NCBI RefSeq assembly: GCF_002266425.1
Contig: NZ_NPMN01000038.1
Location: 1 to 34,364 of the forward strand
Reading direction: 5' to 3'
From: Tissierella sp. P1
GTDB lineage: Bacteria > Bacillota > Clostridia > Tissierellales > Tissierellaceae
DNA: 34,364 nt
Part shown: positions 8,036 to 15,449 of the stretch, in pieces
Layout of the letters: each line of letters starts with the position of its first letter
Numbering within the stretch: position 1 is the stretch's first letter
Position numbers and translations under genes: made by a program
The notes under the pieces: model-generated
Told to the model about the DNA's origin: nothing
What the model saw: only the letters and a program-made list of their open reading frames with translations
Database searches by the model: none

Positions 8036-8388
8036 CCAATGAAGAAAATAATTAGTAACCATAGCACTTCAACTATTTAGATAAAACACCATTTGCAGGA
8101 TTTACTTAAGTTGAAAGAAGTATTTTCAATCTATTATTGATTTTGCGGCTCATAAGTCCTCATAACTTCTCATAGAAGCTTATAAAAAAGCTGAAGAAGC
8201 TGGAAGAGGACAAATTTATTTTAGTAACTTATTGGATTTTTCTTTTTTTCCATGTTTCTCCTCCCGTCATATTTTTATGGTTTATGTAGCATTTATTGTA
8301 GATAGATTGACGATTTTACCATTTATTATTATACTATTAACACAAAGGTGTCACAAGCGGCACACCTGTGAGGAAGGAAGTGAATAAA
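8036..8388. other. Intergenic region with a possible decayed coding fragment
   Basis: Besides the promoter at 8307-8335, positions 8166-8230 on the plus strand encode a plausible protein-like stretch (EAYKKAEEAGRGQIYFSN) with no start codon or ribosome binding site, preceded by an in-frame stop. It may be a gene remnant, but I cannot assign a family. AGGTGT/ACACCT (8346-8366) can form a short stem just before the pentapeptide gene. Confidence 0.3.
8307..8335 (+). promoter_or_regulatory. Strong sigma-A promoter for the pentapeptide-repeat gene
   Basis: TTGACG (8307-8312) and TATACT (8330-8335) are separated by exactly 17 bp and lie 53 bp upstream of the ATG. Near-consensus elements suggest substantial vegetative expression. 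Confidence 0.65.
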
Positions 8389-9231
8389 ATGAATACGCTA
8401 TTTGAACCTGATATTGATTTATCTATCTTCAAACCATATACAATAGACTGTAGTAAATGCTGCGGTTTATGCTGTGTTGCTCTTTACTTTTCAAAGATAG
8501 ACGGCTTCCCAGATAACAAAAACGCTGGCATACCATGTAATCATTTACAGCACGATTATAAATGCAAAATACATTCAGCTCTTTCTAAGCAGAGGTTAAA
8601 GGGATGTATGGCCTATGATTGTTTTGGAGCAGGTCAACAGATCACCAGCCATTTAACAGAACCGCCAAACTGGAAAGCCCTTTCACCAAAGGAAGCTAAA
8701 ACTATTTTTGATTCCTTCTCAACCGTTATGCAGGTACATCAAGTGCTTTGGTACTTAACAATTGCTTCGACATTGGGTTTGGAAAAATCAGAGAAAGAAC
8801 AAATCAGCCTACTACTTAACCAAGGGAAAGAACTAACCAGTCAATCCTTGGAGATAATTCAAAATATGGATATAAAATCATTTCGGGAAAAATCAAGTTT
8901 AGTTTTGAGAAAAATCTGTTTAAATATTGCAGATAAGTTTTCTAATCATGGAAAATCAGATTCTAACCCAAATTACATGGGTAGAAATTTCAAGCAGAAA
9001 AATCTTATTGGTAAAGATTTTAGTATGTCCTTATTGATTGCTGCAAACTTAGAAGAGGCTAATTTACTGGGTGCAAATTTCCTAGGGGCAGATATGAGAG
9101 ATACCAATATCAAAAATACTGATTTAAGCCATAGTTTGTTTTTGACCCAAATTCAAATAAATGCAGCAAAAGGAAATGAAAATACTGTTTTGCCTCCCTA
9201 TTTATATGTCCCTATATCATGGCAACATTAG
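8389..9231 (+). CDS. Cysteine-cluster plus pentapeptide-repeat protein
   Basis: The start is ATG 8389-8391, behind AAGGAAGTGA. An upstream GTG at 8368 has no ribosome binding site. The 280-residue protein has an N-terminal cysteine cluster: CSKCCGLCC, then GIPC, then KCKIHSALSKQRLKGCMAYDCFGAG. It resembles the YkgJ/UPF0153 zinc- or iron-binding pattern. A helical middle follows, then a short run of pentapeptide repeats (consensus A[N/D]LxxA) near residues 211-250. Pentapeptide repeats fold as a right-handed beta helix, known in some proteins as DNA mimics that protect gyrase. With only about seven repeats, that role is speculative here. A strong promoter precedes it, and base composition is somewhat less AT-rich than its surroundings, so recent acquisition is possible. 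Confidence 0.8.
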   Translation: MNTLFEPDIDLSIFKPYTIDCSKCCGLCCVALYFSKIDGFPDNKNAGIPCNHLQHDYKCKIHSALSKQRLKGCMAYDCFGAGQQITSHLTEPPNWKALSPKEAKTIFDSFSTVMQVHQVLWYLTIASTLGLEKSEKEQISLLLNQGKELTSQSLEIIQNMDIKSFREKSSLVLRKICLNIADKFSNHGKSDSNPNYMGRNFKQKNLIGKDFSMSLLIAANLEEANLLGANFLGADMRDTNIKNTDLSHSLFLTQIQINAAKGNENTVLPPYLYVPISWQH

Positions 9232-9244
9232 TCTGAAGGTGGTG

Positions 9245-9328
9245 ATGCTGGAAAGTAATCATCATAAAGACCGACGCCCCCGACAATACATTGTACCGAA
9301 AGATTGTTTCTATACTGTGCAAAGTTGA
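9245..9328 (+). CDS. Possible 27-residue small ORF after the pentapeptide gene
   Basis: An ATG at 9245-9247 follows GAAGG at 5 nt and opens a 27-codon frame (MLESNHHKDRRPRQYIVPKD...) ending in TGA at 9326-9328. It starts 13 bp after the pentapeptide gene, so translation on the same mRNA is possible. It is unusually basic and locally GC-richer than the flanks. No family is recognised. It could equally be the debris of a longer gene. Confidence 0.2.
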   Translation: MLESNHHKDRRPRQYIVPKDCFYTVQS

Positions 9329-9636
9329 AATGCAGGACCATCAAAAAAATATAGTGTTTATGCATCTTTTCGGCATTTTGATTGTTCTGATTTGAAGATT
9401 TTTCTTTTTGATTATCAACGAATTAAATGTTATTTTTTAATAAAATTTTACAAATTCAGCAGCTGGCTTTCTATAACCTCTAACTTTACTACTATTTTTT
9501 GTCCATCTTACCCATAGTGATCATGATAACTGCCACTTCATTTTCTGGAATATTTAAAAATTGGCTAATTTTATCTTTATCTTAAGGAAAATATGCAGAA
9601 ATAATTGAAACAGCAAGGGTTTCCTTGCTGTTTCAA
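9329..9636. other. Intergenic region with gene debris and terminator
   Basis: These 308 bp contain no intact gene. They hold the decayed nitroreductase 3' end (9437-9597, minus strand) and the terminator at 9599-9642. The segment 9329-9436 shows nothing recognisable. Confidence 0.5.
9437..9597 (-). pseudogene. Remnant of a nitroreductase C-terminus
   Basis: On the minus strand a decayed frame reads DKISQFLNIPENEVAVIM, then ITMGKMDKK, hits stops, and after a shift at an A-run near 9500 continues VRGYRKPAAEFVKFY before a stop at 9437-9439. The pattern of a PENEV-type segment, a glycine before KMD, then a basic RGYRKP and a final EFVKF matches the C-terminal tail of nitroreductase-family flavoproteins. 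An in-frame stop also lies upstream near 9584. The N-terminal three quarters of the gene are missing. Identification rests on about 45 residues, so it is tentative. Confidence 0.4.
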
Positions 9637-9642
9637 TTATTT
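9599..9642 (-). terminator. Terminator hairpin of the M19 dipeptidase gene
   Basis: A perfect 20-bp stem (arms 9599-9618 and 9623-9642, core CAGCAAGG/CCTTGCTG) encloses a 4-nt loop. The dipeptidase stop codon (9637-9639) lies inside the arm. There is only a weak T-tract after it on the minus strand (TTCTGCATATTTT). Confidence 0.7.
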
Positions 9643-11049
9643 TATATAAAAGATTCTAGTTTCTCTTTGAATATCTCCTTTATTATCCCAGACTTCAAAA
9701 GTAACTACATGAAATTTTTCTTTTAATGGTTTTTTTATTTTTAGAGACAAATTAGATGTCTTTTCATTATAAATAGGTTTATATGAAATACCGTCAACTA
9801 TTATTCTAGACTTAGTTTCATCAATTTTCGCCCCACTTAAGATTTCTATCTTTGAAGCTAATAAAGGTGTAGAATTTACTACTATTTCCCCCATTTTGAG
9901 TTCTGGTGTAATATATAGATTCCTTTTAGAATTCTTAGAATTGGCTTTAGCTATCCTTTGAACCTCATTTAAAACCCTCAAAGTATTCTTTCCCAAGAGT
10001 TTCCCTATATCTTCCTTCGAATATCCTCTTCTTACTAATTCTTCAGTAACTTTATACAATTCTGAAGAGTCTTTGATATCATTAGGTAATCTTCCCCCAT
10101 CAAAATCAGAGCCTATCCCTACATGATCAATCCCTGCTAGTTTTACTGCATAATCAATATGGTCTACATAATCCTTTATATATGCTGACTTCGAATCTGT
10201 CAAAAAATCTGGATAAAATACTATGCCTATTACTCCTCCATTTTTACCCAATGCCTTTAATTGTTCATCTGTTAGATTCCTAGGATGCTTTCTCAAGGAG
10301 TAAACTCCTGAATGCGATGCTATTATGGGTGCTTTTGAAATAGCTATAATATCCCAAAAAGTACTTTCAGCCATATGAGATACATCTATTAGCATACCAA
10401 GTCTATTCATTTCAATAGCCAATTTCTCTCCTAATTTTGTAAGTCCACCGGAGGATGGAGTTTTTTTAGGATCACCATATATCCTGTTACATCCTTCTCC
10501 TAAATAATTTGAATAATTCCAGTTAAATCCTACTACTCTAACTCCTAAATCATAATATTGATTAACGAGTTCTATGGCATTACTCTCATTAAATGAATAT
10601 CCGCCTTCGATAGTAGGAACTGCCGCAACTTTCCCATCCTTAACTATTTTTTCAATTTCTTCTACAGTTCTTACAATTTTAAATGTATCTCTATTGTTTA
10701 CTTCAGTCCAATATAAAGCATTAATCAATGCCAATGTTCTGCTTATACTTTTTGAGTCATTACCATAATATCCAGCAGTATATGCTGCAAAAAATGGAAC
10801 TTTCAATCCCCCTGCTTTTAGTTTTGGTATATCTATATGATTTTTTGTATCTTTACCGATATTTACTTTAGGTAACCAGGTTTCATTATCAATAACCTTC
10901 ATCATAGTATCATTGTGACTATCCACGATTATGGAATCAAAATGTATTTTCAAATCCTCTTTCTTCCCATAAGCTAATACTAAAGATGGATTTAAAAAAG
11001 GCAATACTACTAATATCACGAGTAAACAACAAATGAATCTTTTATTCAT
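9637..11049 (-). CDS. Secreted membrane-dipeptidase-family (M19) dipeptidase
   Basis: The 470-residue product starts with a signal peptide (MNKRF, hydrophobic core to about residue 20, possible cleavage after VLA near 26). The M19 zinc ligands are all visible: H45 and D47 in SHND, E148 in IEGG, H225 in VSHMAEST, H246 in SHSG, and aspartate 315/317 in GSDFDGG. M19 enzymes (renal dipeptidase type) cleave dipeptides, often with a D-residue at the C-terminal side. Residues from about 375 on form an extra beta-rich domain not needed for catalysis, perhaps a wall- or substrate-binding module. It is monocistronic, with a sigma-A promoter at 11121-11149 and terminators on both sides. Outside the cell it could prepare dipeptides for the importer encoded downstream. 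Confidence 0.9.
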   Translation of the reverse strand: MNKRFICCLLVILVVLPFLNPSLVLAYGKKEDLKIHFDSIIVDSHNDTMMKVIDNETWLPKVNIGKDTKNHIDIPKLKAGGLKVPFFAAYTAGYYGNDSKSISRTLALINALYWTEVNNRDTFKIVRTVEEIEKIVKDGKVAAVPTIEGGYSFNESNAIELVNQYYDLGVRVVGFNWNYSNYLGEGCNRIYGDPKKTPSSGGLTKLGEKLAIEMNRLGMLIDVSHMAESTFWDIIAISKAPIIASHSGVYSLRKHPRNLTDEQLKALGKNGGVIGIVFYPDFLTDSKSAYIKDYVDHIDYAVKLAGIDHVGIGSDFDGGRLPNDIKDSSELYKVTEELVRRGYSKEDIGKLLGKNTLRVLNEVQRIAKANSKNSKRNLYITPELKMGEIVVNSTPLLASKIEILSGAKIDETKSRIIVDGISYKPIYNEKTSNLSLKIKKPLKEKFHVVTFEVWDNKGDIQRETRIFYIK

Positions 11050-11120
11050 TATTTTATCCTCCTAAGTAAAGGTTTTAGCTACCTTTATTATAATATTCCT
11101 TCTTAGCTTCTATTAACACT

Positions 11121-11149
11121 ATTATATAAGCTTATATTCAGATTCTCAA
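11121..11149 (-). promoter_or_regulatory. Sigma-A promoter of the M19 dipeptidase gene
   Basis: On the minus strand TTGAGA (11144-11149) and TATAAT (11121-11126) are exactly 17 bp apart, about 70 bp upstream of the ATG. Confidence 0.6.
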
Positions 11150-11208
11150 TATTTATTAGAATTATTATCCCACCATTTGCAATATTCCCTTATGAAACTT
11201 TAAAAAGC

Positions 11209-11243
11209 AATATTGCTAAGCGGATAATCCGCTTAGCAATATT
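11209..11243 (-). terminator. Terminator of the spmA-spmB-LD-carboxypeptidase operon
   Basis: AATATTGCTAAGCGGAT (11209-11225) and its exact complement (11227-11243) form a 17-bp inverted repeat. It is followed on the minus strand by GCTTTTTA and on the plus strand by ATTTTTTA, so it can stop transcription both ways. It isolates the operon from the M19 gene. Confidence 0.85.
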
Positions 11244-11248
11244 ATTTT

Positions 11249-12178
11249 TTACTCTGTACAATTTTCTAATATTATAAGTTCTTTTTTGTCTGCATCAAGC
11301 CTAGCTTTTACACCAAATGGAAGGGTAACCATTGGCTCACAGTGTCCAGCTTGAAGATTATATATAGTAGGCTTACCTATTGGTTTTATATAATCATCGA
11401 TTACTTGCTCTAAAGTTAAATTTTCATCATGCTTTTCAGACACACAATTGTTAAAATCCCCCAGTATAATACCGCTAGCATCATGTAGCTTTCCTGATAA
11501 TCTTAATTGATTTAACATCCTATCTATATTGTAAGGCTCTTCTCCTATTTCTTCTATAAATAAGATTTTATCCTTTACATCTATTTCATAAGGTGTACCA
11601 ATTGTATCTACTATTAAAGATAAATTCCCACCTATTATATTACCTTCAGCTATACCTCCATTTATAGTAACTATTTCTTCTTCTGGAGGATTAGATATTT
11701 TCCCCATAGGTTCAGTTTGCATAATTGCCTTAAAAAGGTTGTCCCTAGAAAACTCAGAGAAATCTCCTATCATATCTGAGGCTACCATAGGTCCATGATA
11801 AGTAACTAAGTCAGTTATCTGGGTAAAAGCTATATGTAGTGCAGTAATATCACTATATCCTACAAATACCTTCGGATTATTTTTTATAGCTTCATAATCT
11901 AATAAATCAAGAATACGAGGTGTTCCATATCCCCCTCTAATACATATAATTCCATTTACTTCTTTGTCTTTAAACATTTCATTTATATCTTCTGCCCTGA
12001 CAGCATCTGTTCCTGACAAATATCCATACTTTTCATAAGGACTTTTACCAATTTTTACCTCAAACCCCATTTCAATCAGCTTATCATGAGCTTTTTTAAC
12101 TCTTTCTTCTGTAGTAGGGCTAGCTGGTGCTATAATTCCTATTGTATCTCCTAATTTTAATGCTTTTGGTTTAATCAT
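11249..12178 (-). CDS. LD-carboxypeptidase (peptidase family S66, YkfA/LdcA-like)
   Basis: The 309-residue protein has the S66 catalytic triad: Ser109 in GYSD, Glu209 or 210 in FIEE, and His279 in AGHCEP, with the conserved N-terminal IIAPAS and RGGYG segments. S66 enzymes remove the terminal D-Ala from murein tetrapeptides (L-Ala-gamma-D-Glu-DAP-D-Ala) during wall recycling. Microcin-self-immunity MccF belongs to the same family and is the main alternative. There is no signal peptide, so it should act in the cytoplasm on imported peptides. It is third in an operon after spmA and spmB (23-bp gap; GGGGGAG ribosome binding site). The operon has a sigma-54-type promoter. In B. subtilis the homologue YkfA sits in the dpp-ykf murein-peptide operon. 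Confidence 0.9.
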   Translation of the reverse strand: MIKPKALKLGDTIGIIAPASPTTEERVKKAHDKLIEMGFEVKIGKSPYEKYGYLSGTDAVRAEDINEMFKDKEVNGIICIRGGYGTPRILDLLDYEAIKNNPKVFVGYSDITALHIAFTQITDLVTYHGPMVASDMIGDFSEFSRDNLFKAIMQTEPMGKISNPPEEEIVTINGGIAEGNIIGGNLSLIVDTIGTPYEIDVKDKILFIEEIGEEPYNIDRMLNQLRLSGKLHDASGIILGDFNNCVSEKHDENLTLEQVIDDYIKPIGKPTIYNLQAGHCEPMVTLPFGVKARLDADKKELIILENCTE

Positions 12179-12201
12179 AACGACTCCCCCTATAGGTTAT
12201 A

Positions 12202-12741
12202 TTACATTCCAAAGAATAATCTTGTTACAAGAACAGCTGTAACTAATCCTGCAAAGTCAGCCAATAATCCAACTGGAAGTGCATGTCTCTGTTTTTTAAC
12301 AGCTACGGAACCGAAATATACTGCTAGTATATAGAATGTAGTTTCTGTTGACCCCATCATAACTGCTGCCATACGTCCTATTAATGACTCCGTTCCATGA
12401 GTTGTTACTAAATCTGTCATTATACCTTGGGCTCCACCACCAGATAAGGGTCTCATAAATGCCATAGGTAATACTTCTCCCGGCATACCAATTAAATTAG
12501 TTATAGGACTTAAAGCCTTGGTTAATAAATCCATAGCACCAGATGCTCTAAAAGCGCCTATGGCAACTAACATTGCTACAAGGAAAGGAATTATTCTTAC
12601 AGCAGTAGTGAAACCTTCCTTAGCTCCTTCTGTAAAAGATTCATATACTTTAACTTTTTTAGCCATTCCAAAGACTATAAAACCAACAATTATTACAGGA
12701 ATTGCATAGATTGATATTGCTTGCATTACTTTTACGAACAT
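12202..12741 (-). CDS. spmB: Spore maturation protein SpmB (nucleoside-recognition/Gate domain)
   Basis: The 179-residue integral membrane protein has several hydrophobic segments (about 9-27, 47-66, 127-146 and 155-176) and conserved segments RIIPFLVAMLVAIGAFRASGAMD, then MPLSGGG-like RPLSGGGAQG and GSTETTFYILAVYFGS. All are characteristic of SpmB. Its length equals that of the B. subtilis protein (178). SpmA and SpmB are needed for full spore-core dehydration in Bacillus and Clostridium perfringens, by an unknown mechanism. The Gate domain suggests transport. It is 22 bp downstream of spmA with AAGGGGG as ribosome binding site. Placement with an LD-carboxypeptidase and a sigma-54 promoter suggests it might handle a murein peptide. 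That is inference. Confidence 0.9.
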   Translation of the reverse strand: MFVKVMQAISIYAIPVIIVGFIVFGMAKKVKVYESFTEGAKEGFTTAVRIIPFLVAMLVAIGAFRASGAMDLLTKALSPITNLIGMPGEVLPMAFMRPLSGGGAQGIMTDLVTTHGTESLIGRMAAVMMGSTETTFYILAVYFGSVAVKKQRHALPVGLLADFAGLVTAVLVTRLFFGM

Positions 12742-12763
12742 TGATCTTCCCCCTTATCTTATA

Positions 12764-13366
12764 TTAGTTATTAGCCTTTTTCATCTGATACTTAGGTAGT
12801 TTTTGAAATGTCTTAGACGCAATAATTGCAACAACTGTTGATACAGTAGTAGCTACTAATGTTGGTCCTATTATCTCCGTAGGATTTGTGGCTCCTGCCG
12901 CTGCTAATATTGCAATAGTAGATGCAGGAACTAATGTTACTGAAGAAGTATTGATGGCTAAGAATGTAACCATTGCATCAGTTGCTGTTTCTTTGTCATC
13001 ACTTAATTTTTGCAGCTCCTGCATTGCTTTTAATCCCAACGGTGTAGCAGCATTACCTAATCCCAACATATTTGCAGCAATATTCATTATCATTGCACCC
13101 ATTGCAGGATGTTCTGCTGGAACATCAGGGAATAATCTAATCATTAATGGTCTTAGTAATTTTGCAAGTTTCTCAACTAGTCCTGAATCCTCAGCAATCT
13201 TCATAAGTCCTAGCCATAGAGTCATTATTCCAATAAGTCCCAAAGCTAAATCTACACCTGTCTTTGCATTATCAATTGCTGCATTTGTAACTGCCTCAAG
13301 ATTGCCTGTAGCAGCTCCAACTACAAATCCAATGATAAGCAAACCTGCCCAAATAAAATTAATCAT
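12764..13366 (-). CDS. spmA: Spore maturation protein SpmA (nucleoside-recognition/Gate domain)
   Basis: The 200-residue membrane protein has the typical SpmA core: TLWLGLMKIAEDSGL near 49-63, then LLRPLMIRLFPDVPAEHPAMGAM, the glycine- and asparagine-rich ANMLGLGNAATPLGL, and AINTSSVTLVP. Length agrees with the family (about 196). SpmA acts with SpmB in spore-core dehydration in Bacillus and Clostridium. It is the first gene of the operon, with an AAAGGAGG ribosome binding site. The only recognisable promoter upstream is of the sigma-54 type (13415-13430), not the sporulation sigma-E or sigma-G type. The organism's sporulation status cannot be judged from this window. Confidence 0.9.
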   Translation of the reverse strand: MINFIWAGLLIIGFVVGAATGNLEAVTNAAIDNAKTGVDLALGLIGIMTLWLGLMKIAEDSGLVEKLAKLLRPLMIRLFPDVPAEHPAMGAMIMNIAANMLGLGNAATPLGLKAMQELQKLSDDKETATDAMVTFLAINTSSVTLVPASTIAILAAAGATNPTEIIGPTLVATTVSTVVAIIASKTFQKLPKYQMKKANN

Positions 13367-13414
13367 TAAGATGCCTCCTTTAATTGTTTATATTTAATTG
13401 CCATGTATATACAA

Positions 13415-13430
13415 TGCAATTAATATGCCA
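13415..13430 (-). promoter_or_regulatory. Sigma-54 (-24/-12) promoter of spmA-spmB-LD-carboxypeptidase
   Basis: The minus strand reads TGGCATATTAATTTGCA. The invariant GG and GC are 10 nt apart and the -12 box TTGCA is perfect. The -24 box TGGCAT differs from consensus only in its last base. Transcription would start near 13404 and leave a leader of about 38 nt that includes the AAAGGAGG site of spmA. Confidence 0.7.
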
Positions 13431-13663
13431 TAACTATAACCTTGATTTTTAGATATCTTTGAACCTACATTTCCTATTTCTAGGAAACAAGTTTGTATTT
13501 TTACAATAATTCGACATTTTTCTCATGTTATAAGTGTTTTTAATTTATATTTAAATAAAATTTTATCAGTACGATAAACAGAACTATAATCCGAAAATAT
13601 GGAATTTTAAATCTTTAGATGACTCTTTCTATTATAACAAAATCCTTTAAATTTGTAACAAAT

Positions 13664-13695
13664 AAAAAAGCTTCTTAAATTTAAGAAGCTTTTTT
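13664..13695 (-). terminator. Terminator of the beta-lactamase-fold/NlpC operon
   Basis: A 32-bp perfect palindrome AAAAAAGCTTCTTAAA/TTTAAGAAGCTTTTTT ends in T6 on either strand, a standard bidirectional intrinsic terminator. It lies 50 bp after the NlpC/P60 stop codon. Confidence 0.85.
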
Positions 13696-13744
13696 GAAAA
13701 TTATTAAGAAAGCTATAACTAAAAGGCTAAGATTTCTATGGTTT

Positions 13745-14557
13745 TTAAAAAATTGTGCCTATATCTGTTATGGTTTTTGCCAAATCCTCTTTATAATCCA
13801 TATCACTAGAATTTAGGCTATTAATATTAACGCCATTCAAACTTGAGCTTGAATGTATATATCTGTCATTTCCTATATACATTGCTACGTGACCTGGAAA
13901 AAATAAAAGATCTCCAGGTTTTATTTCATCTAAAGTTATTTTTCTCATATATTCATCTTTTCTTTCAGCATCCCTATATATTATGATTCCATTTAACATA
14001 TAAGATATAGAGCATAATCCCGAGCAATCTAACCCCAGAGGACTTTTGCCACCCCATCTATATTGTGTACCTAAGTATAGCATAGCTGTTTTGACTAATT
14101 TATCTCTTAACTGATTTTCATCATCTTTATTATAAGAAATTATTCTATCTCCTACGAAACTTGTCCTAACCCATCCAGTCCTATGATCGGCTAATTTAAT
14201 CTCTGTCCAGCCATCTTTTTCATTTCCAGTAACTATAACTATGGCACCTCTAGTTAAAAATTCTTTTACATAACCCTTATAGCTTGCCTCAGGCATTACA
14301 TCAACTACTGAATGAGTGATTATACTTTTCGCCTCATTCATCCATTCTTTTGACCGAATATCATCTATAATTATATTTGATTGGTGAACATAGCCACAAT
14401 AATTATAGTGAGTTTCAATATAATACCAACCCTCTCCCATATCTTCTAAAACTTTTATAACCATTCCATATAAACCTTCATCAGCCATTTCACTATCAAA
14501 TTTCGGATGTAGATTAATAGGGACTACGGTTTTGTTTAAAATCCCTAACCTTTGCAA
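13745..14557 (-). CDS. SH3-domain NlpC/P60 endopeptidase (YkfC-like)
   Basis: The start is taken as TTG 14555-14557 because GAGGTGA lies 5 nt before it. An ATG further upstream lies within the preceding gene and lacks a ribosome binding site. The 270-residue product has two SH3b-like domains (about 10-65 and 75-135), then an NlpC/P60 cysteine peptidase domain with Cys178 (LDCSGL), His223 (PGHVAMYIG) and His235 (RYIHSSS). The layout SH3b-SH3b-NlpC/P60 without a signal peptide matches B. subtilis YkfC and the gamma-D-glutamyl-L-diamino acid endopeptidases that split L-Ala-D-Glu from the diamino acid. That makes it a likely cytoplasmic partner of the LD-carboxypeptidase and the epimerase. It follows the serine hydrolase gene by 25 bp. 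Confidence 0.88.
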   Translation of the reverse strand: MQRLGILNKTVVPINLHPKFDSEMADEGLYGMVIKVLEDMGEGWYYIETHYNYCGYVHQSNIIIDDIRSKEWMNEAKSIITHSVVDVMPEASYKGYVKEFLTRGAIVIVTGNEKDGWTEIKLADHRTGWVRTSFVGDRIISYNKDDENQLRDKLVKTAMLYLGTQYRWGGKSPLGLDCSGLCSISYMLNGIIIYRDAERKDEYMRKITLDEIKPGDLLFFPGHVAMYIGNDRYIHSSSSLNGVNINSLNSSDMDYKEDLAKTITDIGTIF

Positions 14558-14582
14558 ATTTATCACCTCATAATATATTTTT

Positions 14583-15359
14583 TTACTTAACCTTTGATAA
14601 GTTATCATATACCAATTTAGAGATTTTTCCTATAGTCCCTTTTCCCACTAAATCATCTTTTCCATCTGTTGTAAAAATCCCTATTAGATAATGTATATTT
14701 TCTAAATAAAATATTCCTATATCGTGATTTAATCCACTTAATTCCCCAGTCTTATGAGCTATAACTACCTCATCTAAAATATATCTTGGCAGCATATTTC
14801 TATGTTTTTGTCTGCTTAAAATATGTATCATAAGTTCACACATTTCAGGACTAATAATAGATTTATTATATATCTTTTCCATAAGTATTGCTATGTCCAT
14901 AGGACTAGTCATATTTTCTCTACCCTCTTTTGCTGCTTCAAAGTCCATCATCTTTCTTCTTAGAATTGTATCATTACAACCTATTTTTTTTGCCATTTCA
15001 TTGATTCTTTCATATCCTAATAATTCTATTAAAATATTAGTAGCTGTATTGTCACTAAGGATTATCATCAAAGTAATTAAATCTATTAATGGATATTCTT
15101 CTAATTTTAATTCAGATACGAGGCTATATTCAACTCTATCACATTCTCTAACCTTTATTTTTTGTTCTAGGTCAAATTCTCCTTTCTCAACACGCTCTAG
15201 TGCTTCTGCCATTATAAGAATTTTTATTATACTAGCAGATGGAAAAGTTCTATTTTCATCATATTTTAATATCCATTGATCATTAGTTAAGTCTTTTATT
15301 ATAATTGAAACCTTTTCTTCTGCTAACTTTAGCTCTTCCATAACAATTTCTTTTATCAT
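14583..15359 (-). CDS. Class A beta-lactamase-fold serine hydrolase
   Basis: The start is ATG 15357-15359, with AGAGGTGA 5 nt before it. The in-frame GTG three codons upstream is part of that site. The 258-residue protein has all three active-site motifs of the penicillin-binding/class A family: SIIK (Ser43-Lys46), SDN (102-104) and KTG (203-205). No signal peptide or lipobox is visible, which is atypical for a secreted resistance beta-lactamase. An omega-loop glutamate is not certain (MDFE or GREN segment). Together with its operon partner, an NlpC/P60 muropeptidase, this argues for an intracellular peptide- or D-amino-acid hydrolase, or at least against assuming antibiotic resistance. Confidence 0.82.
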   Translation of the reverse strand: MIKEIVMEELKLAEEKVSIIIKDLTNDQWILKYDENRTFPSASIIKILIMAEALERVEKGEFDLEQKIKVRECDRVEYSLVSELKLEEYPLIDLITLMIILSDNTATNILIELLGYERINEMAKKIGCNDTILRRKMMDFEAAKEGRENMTSPMDIAILMEKIYNKSIISPEMCELMIHILSRQKHRNMLPRYILDEVVIAHKTGELSGLNHDIGIFYLENIHYLIGIFTTDGKDDLVGKGTIGKISKLVYDNLSKVK

Positions 15360-15391
15360 TTTCGTCACCTCTTGTTTATAATAACGGGGGA

Positions 15392-15439
15392 AAAGCCTCT
15401 AAGTCTATTACTTAAAAGCAATTCAACTTTTGAGGCTTT
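15392..15439 (-). terminator. Possible terminator after the C39-like gene
   Basis: AAAGCCTC (15392-15399) and GAGGCTTT (15432-15439) can pair across a 32-nt loop and are followed on the minus strand by TTTT. It lies just downstream of the C39-like lipoprotein gene. The long loop makes it weak. Confidence 0.45.
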
Positions 15440-15449
15440 GATGATTTTT

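Larger units (their letters stand above)
13367..13744. other. Regulatory region upstream of spmA plus terminator of the NlpC gene
   Basis: This 378-bp gene-free stretch holds the sigma-54-type promoter (13415-13430) near spmA and the palindromic terminator 13664-13695 of the NlpC/P60 gene. CCGAAAATATGGAATTTT (13591-13608) resembles a sequence upstream of the opp promoter (22890-22905) and lies about 175 bp upstream of the -12 element, a distance suited to an activator-binding site. Confidence 0.5.

Noticed and set aside
12888..13397. A 169-codon plus-strand open frame opposite spmA
   Set aside because: It is a shadow of the well-conserved spmA gene, has no ribosome binding site and a low-complexity composition.
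14583..15359. Calling the serine hydrolase an antibiotic-resistance beta-lactamase
   Set aside because: The motifs fit the fold, but no signal peptide, uncertain omega-loop glutamate and the muropeptidase neighbour do not support a resistance claim.
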